Position numbers and translations under genes: made by a program. The notes beneath the pieces were generated by a model. The model saw only the letters and a list, made by a program, of their open reading frames with translations, was not told the DNA's origin and did not search any database. Of a stretch of DNA of 64,000 bases, positions 1 to 11,760 are shown one piece after another. The stretch covers positions 19,404,358 to 19,468,357 of the forward strand of contig NC_046642.1 in the NCBI RefSeq assembly GCF_900324485.2. The letters run 5' to 3'. Each line of letters begins with the position of its first letter. Positions within the stretch are counted from its first letter, which is position 1. Source of the DNA: Mastacembelus armatus. Lineage: Eukaryota > Chordata > Actinopteri > Synbranchiformes > Mastacembelidae.

Positions 1-1164
1 TTCAAACAGCCCTGAATGACTGAAAGGATATAATGGATGTTTTCAAGTGTTCACAGCTTTTTCACTTATAATCAACTTAGTAATACCGAAGAAATGTTTG
101 AATGATTTCTGATCATTTCTGTGTAGTTTTAAAGTTCAATTTATTTTTTTTTGTTTTAGAAAAAGTGAAAAACAAAATTATCCCTTCTTCAAATGTTACA
201 GTAGTATGTTTTGTTTCATGACTGTAAAAACTGAAAAATAATAATGTTACACTAATTGTAATAATATGTGATTCTGTATAAAGATTCTAATATTAAGTCT
301 TGAGGTGCAGCCGATGGCAGCTGTGTGGTTTAATCAGTTAGTCAGTAGGTTTCAGCCAGTCTCCAGATTTACAAAACCAGCACTGAGTTTCTGCCTACCA
401 GACAAAAAACAGCATAGCAACAGTTACATACTACTACTTTCTCTATTGCCCACTCCATTCAGAAAAAGCTTATGATTTATTATTGGTCACTGATGGATAC
501 ATTCTTCTCTGACATTTGTGCGTGTGGCATCTACACAGAAGTAGATATGTTGTGTGCGTGTGTGAGTGCGAGAGAGAGTGATTGAATTTCCACCTCCAAA
601 CTGGACGACTTCCCATGTCTCCTACTTCACCAGTTTGCTTTCTCTTGTCTTGGGAAGAGGCTTGAAGTTCCTCCCCCTCAGCTGGGATTCTGCCTGTTTG
701 AATGAACAGGATGCCTGTACTAATTTACGCATGTGCTTCAGTGCGTCAGAGATGAAATCTTAGTGTGAGCATACATAACAGTGTGTGTGTCCGCATGTGT
801 TTGGTCTCACGTCATCATCTCCTAATCTCCTCACTGCATCACTCCTCCTGTCATGCAGGTTTTGAAGTCATTAACTTCTTTATCACAATTTGCCAGCAAT
901 CTCTATTTTTCTGAGAAGATAATTGGATCAGACTCCTCTCCTGTAAGGTAAAAATGGGAAAATGAATCATTAGAAACAATCTGAAGGTTTAGTGAATCAA
1001 CATCATGATGCAACAGTTAGAAAACATGAATTAGCCTGGGATGACCTCAGTTCACATAAAAAACTTGTCTGTCTTGCTTGAGGAAGTTTGCCTATTATTC
1101 ACAAAACTCCTGCTCTGCTCCCTGTGGTGCTTTCCTCCTCTGATGAGTCCTTTCCTCCCTGCAG
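1..1164 (+). other. pigg: Probable last intron of pigg
   Basis: No exon was recognised here. The conserved PIGG segment that should precede the last exon was looked for and not found, so the previous exon is probably left of the window and this stretch is intron. It is AT-rich and ends in a pyrimidine tract and the acceptor used by the last exon. Confidence is moderate because short exons can be missed by eye. Confidence 0.5.
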
Positions 1165-1381
1165 GAGCCCGGTTGCAGTCAGCCACGGTTGCTACTGTTT
1201 GGCCCTGCTGAGGTCTGTGCCAGCTGCAGCCTACATTGTGCTGGTAACTGTTCTGCGCTACCATCTCTTCATATGGAGTGTCTTTTCACCCAAATTACTG
1301 TACGAGTCCATGCACCTGCTGCTGACCACATGCATCTGTCTCTTCTTCAACACAATGGAGCAAAGTGTCAGTAAGTCTTAG
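1165..1381 (+). CDS. pigg: PIGG (GPI ethanolamine phosphate transferase 2), last coding exon
   Basis: This is the C-terminal exon of the ER membrane enzyme that adds ethanolamine phosphate to the second mannose of GPI anchors. A pyrimidine-rich acceptor ending in gcag precedes base 1165; one base completes the incoming codon and 71 more residues follow to TAG at 1379-1381. The translation contains RYHLFIWSVFSPKLLYE followed by a hydrophobic segment (MHLLLTTCICLFF) and a short polar tail, which I recognise as the end of vertebrate PIGG (known from memory, not searched). The exon encodes the last transmembrane helices; the catalytic domain lies outside the window. The neighbouring tmem271 supports the call, because the two genes are adjacent in human. 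Confidence 0.85.
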
Positions 1382-1635
1382 AGAACCATAGACTGACTGT
1401 CTTCCCTTTAGGACGTCACGAAATCTATTAATGCTGACTGATACGTGTATATATATTTATCCTCACTCTATACTGACCTGTTCACAATGTGTGACTAGGT
1501 ACTTCAGAGAGTCCATCTTCTGCGCTCTGTATATCTGGTTTGCAAAAAGTACTTTGAGAAAGCATCAAAAATGTATTTTTCTGAGTGTTTTATTTAATAT
1601 TTCATTGGTGTGAAGGAAAAAAATGTTTGCAGGTG

Positions 1636-1641
1636 AATAAA
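1636..1641 (+). promoter_or_regulatory. pigg: Candidate polyadenylation signal of pigg
   Basis: A canonical AATAAA lies about 255 bases after the pigg stop codon on the same strand, with no closer canonical signal seen. It would give a 3' UTR of roughly 275 bases. Not tested by transcripts. Confidence 0.5.
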
Positions 1642-4598
1642 AGTGAAATGATATAGTGATGCCTATTGAAAGAGCATAGACTTTTTTACATATACATAGT
1701 GTAAAATACCTTAGGGACTGGTGGACTGTGAGCTGCAAAGCTACTTAAACACCATGTCTGATGTTTTGGCATGTCTAATTTAGTGGCTCTGATGCTACAT
1801 GGGTTTTTATGTTAAATAGAGTGTGAACATGATGTCTGGGCGTTAATGGAGCTCAGCTCTTGTGCTGACAGTCATTTTAGTAACAACCTGCAGCCGCACC
1901 GGTGTTTTTAATTATTCTGGCTGATTAGATGTTGAGTGTTACATAAGCTCGCCAAACTAAGGAGAGTGAAAGAACACAGCTGTGAATAATAAAGACGGCT
2001 GAATTCCATTAAGCTACTTCAGTTTTAGGGTCCGGGTATTGTTCACACTCTTAGAACTTCCTGAGAATAAAGCAGCACCATAGTTAATGTTATTAGTAAT
2101 ACATATCATTTCCCAACAAGAACAGGTCTATGGAGCCAATTTGATGTCTTTAAGTTTTGGCATTGTAAATAAAGTTTGGCATTGAAAAAAGAAGCATTGG
2201 CATCAAAACACCTTTTTTGCAAATGGGCATTAAAAATATATTTTATTTTTGTATCTTTTTGCATTATGGTGTGTTTTTCAGTGGTAATCTTTTGATACTT
2301 CCTGTTTTGTTTTTTTTTTTGTTTTTTTCAATGACGTTCTTTCTTGTACAATGCCGCTCCTTTTTTTTTTTTTTTTTTTTTACAATGCCAATGACTGTTT
2401 TTCTTTCTGACACCGTTTTGGCGTGGAGAGGGAGGGGGCTTCAAGGGGAAAGAAACACTACAACGTGGCACAGATGCACATCAGCTATCAGGCTGGTGTA
2501 TAAATACAAATATTTTTCTCCTTAATTCGACTGAGGCAAGATGTCAGTAACAAAGAATCACGCACACTGAGCTCTGGGTTATAAACAGTTTCAGATTAAA
2601 AGTAGGAGACTCTAGATATGCTGTATAATTCTGGCAGTGTGCTGCAGATTTATAAGCTTCTCTAATGTGTACTCAGTGTGCTCCCTCTGTATCACTGTGA
2701 ATACCAGCAAAGTAAAACTGGCTGTCATCCAAAACAATAAGGGTATGACGCCAAAAGGCAAACAGTTGTCATTTATGTCATGAAATGTCAGCAGTGTGTT
2801 AGAAAGAAAAAGCAAGTGGTTCTTTCCAGCAGTGACTACGTTATGTCAGTGAATGGTGACAACTTCAAAGCTCCCTGCTGACTTTGACCTGGCAGTTCTT
2901 ACTTCATGGCCCTTTGAGATTTGTCCAGAAAAAAATGAAAGAAAATCTAGTATTAAAGCTGCAGTGTGCAACTTTTCACCTCTAGGCAGAAAAGTGAATT
3001 GTTAAGTTCCCGCCCCAAAACTTGTCACTCACCTTGATGAGGTGTCTGCCTTGACACTGCATCTCGCCTGAGGCTAAGAACACTAACATCCCCAAAGCTG
3101 CCACAGGCATCAGGAAGCAGATGGCAACAAATCGAGAAAGGAGGGGGGAAAAAACAACGCTGATGTTGGATGTGTTTTTTGAATAGATTTTTGTCTGGTC
3201 AAAGCCGATCTTCACTCTGTTTTGTTGCCGTTGTGGTTTTTATTGACTCACCTTGACAGGGGCAACCTCAACGCCGACTATACACACAGAAAATGGAATG
3301 TAAATGTCCTGAACATCACTGGAAAGTTAGACAAATGAGAGATTTTACATTTGGATAGGGACACGGAGACACGCACTGCATACGGATCACAGCAGGTTAG
3401 CTGGTGTGCATCAGAAGCAGTACATACTGTATATTATTTGTCAGGTGCCTCTCCTCTCTTTAGTCGAAAAAAGAATCTCACGCAAATTTTCAAGTTTGAT
3501 GGAAATAGCTGATGCACTAGATAATAATCTCCAGTCTTCATGAGGATTATTCTCAGCGTTCAGTGTACTTCACATCACTTTTCTTGTCTAACATCTGTCA
3601 CAATGTCTTAGCAGACTGGGTGTTTGACAGTTTAAAGGCGATGAGATAGTTGGACAATTAACCCTGTGAGAAACTAGAACTGATGAAAAAACACGTTTTC
3701 TGTACTAAGAGAGAAAAGCGGAAGCTGCTGTTTTGGACCACTCAGCAGATTTTTACAGTGCTGAAGATGAGTTATGGTTGAGAGCAGCATCTCTCTGCAT
3801 TTCATCAACTACCTAATGAAAACCTAAAACACCACTTCACTTCTGTGGAGTTTGAGAAAACTCCTGCAGAACTCAGAGGCACTGATCAGACTATTACAGC
3901 GGTCATTTTTCTTTTTGGCAGCAGATCTGCTGTCAGGGTCTGTATTGTGAATTCAGTTTGTCAGTTCAAGGTTTCACATCTATTCATCCTATGCAAAACA
4001 GCGATGTAAAATGCTTCACTTTTTCAAAGATCAAGATGCTTAGTATTTTAGATCAACAGCTGTATTTAATCAAAAGTCAAAAGTAATTTAAAAGTGTGAG
4101 ATCAGCAGAGCTGATAAGAGTTTGGTGGCCTGATCAGGGTTAATGCAATGAACTACTTGAAAATTCTCAGCTCACAGAGAAAAAAAAATCTATTTTGATA
4201 ATAAGCACCATCACCATCACATTAGTTTCTTAAGTGGATTGATGTTTTTTAAAACCCTGTGGATCTTTGTGCACCAGTGCAAGAAGCAGCCTCAAAGCAC
4301 CTTCCCACAAATTTGATGGGATAACACTGTGTGAAATCCTTCCTCTGTATCCAAATACCCAACAGCCCATGAAATGGATTGGAATAACTGTAGTGGCCAC
4401 ATGGTTGACAGCTTTTCAGCATATCAGTCATACATCACATAAAAAGGTGACTAATTTCTCTGGTTTTTTTTTTTTTGCAGCTCTGTCGTCATAGAAATCC
4501 CACTAACATTGTATGATCCTTCATGTGTGTTGTTTTACATGCCCAATAGTCTTCACAAAATAATTTTATTTTTTCCAACTATTGTCAAATGAAACCTA

Positions 4599-4920
4599 CA
4601 GTTGAAACTGTGGGCAGAATTGAAAAGGCGTGTGCGAGCAAGGCAACCTACAAACCTGACTCAGCTACACCAGTTCTGTCACCAGGAATGGGCCAGAATT
4701 CCCAATACCCAAAACGCTTGACCCAAGTCATATGTAAACGTCTGACTTTGAAGAAAGTAATACAAATCTTTCTAAAATATTCTCTGTCATTATTGCAGCA
4801 TTTAGCAGATCCTAACTGACCTAAAACAGGAGAAGTTTAGTCTGATTTAATTTCAGACTGTGGGAAAAAAATGTTTATGTGTCTTTTTACACAGTGTATG
4901 TAAACTTCTGGTTTCAACTG
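4599..4920 (+). mobile_element. Internally deleted Tc1/mariner element, Sleeping Beauty type
   Basis: The element is flanked by TA on both sides (4597-4598 and 4921-4922) and starts and ends with a perfect 10-bp inverted match (cagttgaaac at the left, gtttcaactg at the right). Its right part resembles the 3' end of Sleeping Beauty-type elements, including the end of the transposase gene (a frame reading YPKRLTQV near 4710-4730) and the typical gtgtatgtaaacttc block before the terminus. The left end has only about ten terminal bases before it jumps to the 3' region, so nearly all of the 1.6 kb element is missing. It looks like a short non-autonomous deletion copy and encodes no functional transposase. 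Confidence 0.75.
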
Positions 4921-6727
4921 TATATCTGTTTGTTTCTGGGTTAAACCTTTCTGAGGATTTTGGGAGATTTTTTTTTTTAATTTTATGTTTCATTTTTTCT
5001 TTTTCTTTTTTTCCCTCATTTTAAAAATATCTGATTGTAAGGAAAAACATTTGGACTTCCTGTTAATGACCAAAATGTGCTTCTTGTAACATCCCACTAA
5101 ATGTTTTATGTACTTTATGCTAACTATGCAATTTATCCAGTCTGTGTATTTGCACACATGATACTGTTTTGTCTCTGAACCCTGAAATTAAATGTTGTTT
5201 GAAAATTTTAATTAAGTTTCCTTCACTGTATTTTCTAACTCAGTTTGAGGTTTAGTCTTTTTTTGTTGTGCAACAAATGTGAAATGAAAGAAAAGTGACA
5301 GAGGACCAATTCCCAAAACAATTTTTTAATAAGAAGTTATTCTTAAATAATTATTTCATGCTTTCAGGAGCTGAAGTTACATGCCATCGTTAAAGGAGCT
5401 GCACATTTCATGGGCTTAATTTGATGATGCTGCACTGATGTTGCCCTGAAATAAAAAAGGTAGTGAACGAAAAGCTGAATTTAATTAGTTTTTAATAGAA
5501 AGTGAAAAAGATATTTAGATATTTAGCAGCATTTTTGTTTTTCCGTTTGGTACATTTTCATTTTTTATTTCACATTTTTGATTTAATTCCCAGCATAGCA
5601 AATGTCTGCAGTTACTAAATTAAAACACACATACTTACATTTCTCTTTTGAATATTTTCACTTAAGTTCTTTTAATTTCTTTTGCCATTATTAATCACAG
5701 CCATGTCCTCCAGGTTTTCTGGAAGATAATGATGATGCATTCACAGGCTAACACAAATATGTGATCTCGCTGGAGATTGGGTATATTCTGGGGTCTACTG
5801 CCACCATGTCCAGGGGGCTTTCTGATCACACATCCAGACCACCTCGACTGGCTCCTTTCACTGCAGAGCTACACCCATGTGTCACAAGGACACACTTCAT
5901 TTTCCACAGACCAGTCTGGACAAAACCCTGCTTCCTGATGCACCTGCCGGTTTGCCTGAAGTGAGTTTGACCAAAAGTCTCAATGGACTTTTTGTACTCA
6001 TCCCATATATTTTGAAGGATTTTGGATTCCACAACCACATTTCTTTTGACTTGCTGATTTTATTGGGTAAACACATTTGAATCTGGGGTAAACTGAGCCC
6101 AAAAGACCTCACCTTGACAGCGTCCTCCACTAGAGAGTTTTTGTGTCGCTAGCACCGCTGAGCTTCTGGCCACAGCACTGAGTTGCTGCGTCAGAAAAGG
6201 AGCCTTTAAAATGCCCCACTCTGATTCTTTTTGGCCTAAGGAGTTTTGTTACCAGGAGCACCTCATGCTGAAACACAGAGGCCCAGTGCAAGTGCTCAGG
6301 TTCACATCAGGTAGTCCCATTCACCAGGGTTGTTGGCCAAGTATTCCCCAACCTCAGGCAGTGTCCTCTTAAGAATCCAGTCTTCAAAAAAGCCAACAAC
6401 CCTCTGAGACCTGCAACAACATGCAGAAGTACTCAGCTGGGAGCCCAAGAGACCCCCTTTACATCTAGCTCTATTTACCCCAAACAGTTCTGGATAAGTG
6501 ACCAGGAGTTTGGTTTCAGAGCTGGTGCTGTAGAATCAACTTTGGAAGAGCTGATATGAGACATAAACATAAAATCTGCAAGTATTTTGGTTGATTTCAT
6601 ATCAGAGCTTTCACTGTGTTATCCATGATATCCAGTTTTACCCATCAAATTACAAATCTGCAATCTGTAAGATCACTGCCAATAGCAGTTTGCTTAAATC
6701 TTAAATAATAATTCATAACGCAATTAT

Positions 6728-7092
6728 CAGTCATCATCTATACCCACTTATTCCTTAACCAGGGTCACAGGGATCTGCTGGAGCCTATCCCAGCTCTCTT
6801 TGGGTGAAAGGCAGGGGTCCACCCTGGACAGGTCCCCAGTCCATCACAGGGCCACATAGAGACAAACAACCTCACACACTCACACTCACTCCTATGGGCA
6901 ATTTAGAGTCACCAATCAACCTGACATACATGTTTTTGGACTGTGGGAGGAAACCAGAGTACCTGGAGAAAACCCACACAAGCACAGGGAGAACATGGAA
7001 ACTCCACACAGAAAGGCCCCTGATGGGTTTCAAACCAGGAACCTTCTTGTTGTGAGGCAACAGGGCTGACCACTCATCCACTGTGCTGCCCA
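6728..7092 (-). mobile_element. tRNA-derived SINE with RTE-like tail, near full length
   Basis: On the minus strand the sequence begins with a degenerate tRNA-like head, including a B-box-like ggtttgaaacc (plus-strand 7026-7036), runs through the body found in countless fish copies (cctcccacagtccaaaaaca; gactctaaattgccc), and ends in a GATGAT tail at about 6728-6740. The GATG-type tail is typical of elements mobilised by RTE/Rex3-like LINEs. A 5'-truncated relative lies at 48326-48510 in eif1ad. The family name is not asserted. Confidence 0.75.
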
Positions 7093-10000
7093 ATATATTT
7101 ATCAATTATACATAATTTGTAATTATATTATATGTTTGTATATCATAATGGAAGAGGGCTGCTGATAGTGACACAGAGAGAGTTATCACTCAATACTGCA
7201 GTTCCTCGCAGCTCTACAGGGCATTTTTGTATCATTGTTCTGGTTTTAATATCCCACAACTTCATTGCTCTGGTTCACTCCCATCAACAAGAGAAATCTG
7301 TTTTTTCTTTAAAAAGCTGTGATAAACCCAGAAACATCTGCAGCGCACTAAACAGTAGACAAAGTTAGCAACTAGCAGGTGAACATGGTGGAGCATTTAG
7401 CAGGACTTATCCTCATCATGTGGCCAAGGATTTTTGTACATTTACAGCAGGATTTCAACAGTATTAACCTGTTATTTATAAATACAGCACTTTACTGTTA
7501 AATAAAAATCAACTCTGTTAAATTACAGCTCGTTGACCATTCTTTAACATAACTATAATGTATTCCTAAAATGCAGCACTTTGCCGCTAATCATCTTTCG
7601 CTATGCAACAGTATCATGCAGTATTTTCTGCATTATGGGAAGACAAATTCACTGGAACAGCACACGTGAAGCTGGATATGTTCTTTTATTTATCCATCCA
7701 CATCTCGACTGATTATTTTGAGAGTATCAATTTTATTTAATTCCTTGATTGGTGCAAAGTCTGTCAGTGATGTTTCCAGTTTGTCTGCATTGCAGAATAG
7801 CTGCATATTAGCAGCTAGCTAGAATTTCATAGATGGTTGCCTATTAACACAAAGATCTATTTCTATATCATCTCTATGTCTATTTAGCAAGTGGCTATTA
7901 ATTCTGACAGTGTAAACCTTTTCCAGTCTTATCTTAAACAGGTTAAGTAACATTAAGACATCAGATCGTTCTAGTTATTGGGTGGTAACTCAGCAATGCA
8001 GGTTAAAACTTCCACACTTAACCACTTGCTTTCTTTGTTCAGCCTGAACAAACTGTTTTTATTTGGACATGGCTGGTGGTGTTTATTAGATTTTAATTCA
8101 AACTATTTCTACAGAGAGACAAAATATTTTTACTTCTTGTTCTGTTTTTGTAACACTGATACGCTATGTAGATTTGTGTGACACAGGCCAAGATAATGTT
8201 TGTGAGTTTTGTTGTAACTCTAGATTGTAGCTCAAGTATCTAACTGTGGCTGCTCCACACAGCAGGAATAATCAGTCTGACTAATGACATTAGAAATGCT
8301 GTAAATTCAGAAATTTGGTTTGCTATCATTAAGTGAATTATGAATCATAACTGAGTCATATTCAAAGAGCCAGTTTGAATGTGGCTTTACAGACACTTCA
8401 CAAAATACTATCACACTTCAACTTTCAAATTCTGCTTTGTGTAGCAGTCACCTGGTTTACAAAGTGCACAACAGCAAATGATGGACTTTCTTCAGCTGTT
8501 CTGTTCTGGTCTTTAGTTTTAGAAGCACTTTCATTTTCTTATTTAAAAATGTGACAAAGTTGATAAGTTGTATGAGTCTTGTGTACCTTGTATATTCATT
8601 CTACTCATTTCAGCAAAAAGCCAATGAGCATTTTTCCAAAAAAAAATGCTCTGTCTCTGATTTTTGTGAGTACTACCGTAACATGCAACTGTTTCCATTG
8701 TTACATTAAAGTAATATGTAAAATGCAGAGAGAACCTGAGGATATTTTCCTGTTTTGTATCTAAAGTGCCTTTAACAGTTTAGTGTGTAGTGTGTATAAC
8801 CTTCTAAGTGAATATCAATAATAATAATAATAAAATGTTTTTTTAAAATGTATGTAAAAAAAATACAAACTAATTAAAATACTTCACTAAACTGTAAAAT
8901 TCAGTGAAAGAAAAACAGCTATATAATGTATTTTTAAGCACATCAGTTAACTGTAAAATACTGTGAAAGTAATCAAAAACAGCTCCATACTGTATTTTTC
9001 ATTGACACTCAAAAACTGTAAATTTTAGTGACAGTAAAAAAATGTTAATTTTACAGTAATATAATGGCAACCCTGCTGCCAGTTCCTTACTGCTCTTTTT
9101 ACAGGAAACAATTTAACAGTGCAGAATCATGGCTCCAAATGAATGCTAATGTTGTCTCTTATCTGCTTTCTGCATAAATGACCTGTTTGCTAATGATATT
9201 ACTCAAAAAGGGACAATAATACAGCTCATTTCCACTTCAACCAGTGGGGCCAGAAAGATCAGTTTATTGCAGGTCTAGCAGCTAAACTGCCAGTCACCTC
9301 TTGAATGATAAATGAATGTGACAGAGTAAGTGTAAAATGGCATGTCCTAATGTTGCAATGTGATGTCTCTTTAAATCCTCATGCACCTGTGTTTGCATAT
9401 AAATGGGTATAAATCAGAAGGCATTCTGTGCCTCCTCAACATGTACATTGTTGGAAGATATACATTATCTAGAGGATGTTAATTTGTATCCTCATATGTC
9501 TTTCATGTGAAGTAAGGACGAAGCATATCTGGCCATCCAGTCCAAAATACCCAGCTAATTACAGGAACAGAGCAGCTGGCTAGTGGTGCCTTTCCTTGTG
9601 AAAGCAACCTTACCTCAGCTGCACCTCTGTGCTCTTTTGATGCTTCAGGAGTTGTCTGCTAAGTGGCAGATGGCAGCGAGCCAAAGAGGTTATTGCAAGT
9701 TTAGAGCTGCCTCCCTCTGAAAACACAGCGACTGCAGGAGCCACTGATTGACACACGGCTCACTCTGTGGCTGCAGATGCTGCCAGGGTTCCCCTTCTCC
9801 CTTCACTGCATCTCTGCCACACTATCTGCTCCAAGCTACTGAGATGAATCCAGCTCACAAAAACTCTGCTCAGTTGTTAAGAAGCCTGGAGGGAAACACT
9901 TGCTGTTTGCATAAAATTACTCCTGGCTTTGACTTACACAGCAGTGGAAAGCTGTTTATTAACCCGCTGTGAACACGATTCGACTGCCTGCATCAAAATC

Positions 10001-11732
10001 CTTTTACTGATAAAGGCATCAGACTTTTTGACTGGGTTCAAGTCACAGTAAAACACTGAGGTGATTCTGACTCAAAATTGTTTTTAACTTCTCTTTAAAT
10101 GTCAGGAAGTGTTGAGAAGACACTGTGGGACATATACAACGACTCCACATTCATAATAACATAGGGGTATCTGTCTCGGAGAAGGTTTTGGTGAGAAAGG
10201 GGACACTCACCAATTCCAGTAACAGTATCATTTCCAGCATGGACAAGCTGATCGACAAACTAGCCAAGAGTTAGCTGTAACAGCAAATTGTGGTCATTAG
10301 TTGGCAGACAAATCGAACAGACAGACATCTGGTGCAAAGAGTTTCGTTTATACTGAGTATAAAAGATAATTAAATAGCAACAGTGAGGAGCAGTACTCAT
10401 TAAATATTAATTCAACAGCCCACACACCCAGTGCGAATGAGTCGACTGTAATCCACAAATCCCAGCTGCAAGTCACTGATGGTGGAAGCCAAGTTGGTCA
10501 TTAAAGTCAACCATGACCCACATCGACCTTTTCTGGGGCTGCCAGCAGGAAGTCACCTAACACAACTTTCCTCCGGTACTCAGACTGTCCTCTCTCAGTA
10601 AGTTGTACTTTCATTCAAAGACACAGTGCTGGATGGAAAATAGCCACAGTCACTGATTCTGATTAATCAGTCTTCATCTGTGGCTCGAGTTCGTTCAGTT
10701 GTCATGGAGATTGATTTGTTAACCACGTGAGCTCATTTCATGTGAACCCGTACCACAGTGGTATCATCAGTAGATGAAAGCTCATGAATTGTGATAGTTT
10801 TGTCAAAACTGCCGTTTCCAAAAGTAAACTGTCATAATTTATTTGATGCCAACAATGACAAGAAGTCCTAAAAGTGGAAATTACTCAGCAGTCAGTTGTT
10901 ACATAATAGGAAACAGTCTTGATCAACCAATCAACTAATCATCTAGTGAGTAAATACATTTTTTTAAACCAAAAATGCTAAACAATGTCCAGATCTATGT
11001 TCTTCCCTCTCTCTTTTACATGACTGTGACTGTTTGTCAAACATATGAAGCAAAGTTTGGCTTTTCACCATTTGCAGATTTTTTTTTGGCAATTAATTCA
11101 TTAATCACAAAAGTAATTATCAGATGAATAGATAACGCAAATGATATGGTTAAAAATCCCGAATACAGATTCACTGGTCTGTGTAAAACCAGGCAGACTG
11201 CCATAATGTAGTTTGCAGGAATATAAATAGCCCTTCACAAGCTGGATCTAAAGCACGTGGCTTTAGCTTGTGTTCTCCATTTCCTTAAAATAATATTTGG
11301 TGAACAAGCAGTTCTGTAGCAATTTTAAAGCCCCTGCGATGCTTTCCTGTAACGTTAGTTGCTGTGTTGTTCACGGTGCATTCAGTCATAAAGAGACTGA
11401 ACTGTTGCTCCTGTTTGGAAACGTGAACATTAGATTCAGTGCAAAGAAGAATCAAGCTTTTGAGAAATTAGCACAAGCAAGTCGGATGTTTAGAAGCTCA
11501 CAGAGGTAATGAACCACATTTCGGTCAGGAAAGTCCCACTGTTGGTTTTTAAGAGCCACTTTTCCAGACACAACCTTCCCTGGCACCTGAACACAGACAA
11601 ATGGCTAATGAAAGGCTTTCAGAGGGTATTGATTTTTTTTTTCTTCCATAAGTATGGTTGGCAGTTTTGCCCTTGACATACATTTGCACAAGTATGCAAA
11701 TGGAGGGAAAAAAGTAAGAACAAATACTGTAC

Positions 11733-11760
11733 AGTGTGTGTGTGTGTGTGTGTGTGTGTG
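11733..11760. repeat. (GT)n microsatellite
   Basis: A run of about 14 GT dinucleotides followed by gagaga. It creates a spurious reading frame on the minus strand. Confidence 0.85.

Noticed and set aside
840-950. Candidate pigg exon (acceptor near 858, donor near 941)
   Set aside because: Splice-like sites exist, but the translation does not resemble the conserved PIGG segment expected before the last exon.
5761-6130. Overlapping short frames on both strands, considered as remains of a coding retroelement
   Set aside because: No reverse transcriptase, endonuclease or other motif could be seen, and the frames are short.
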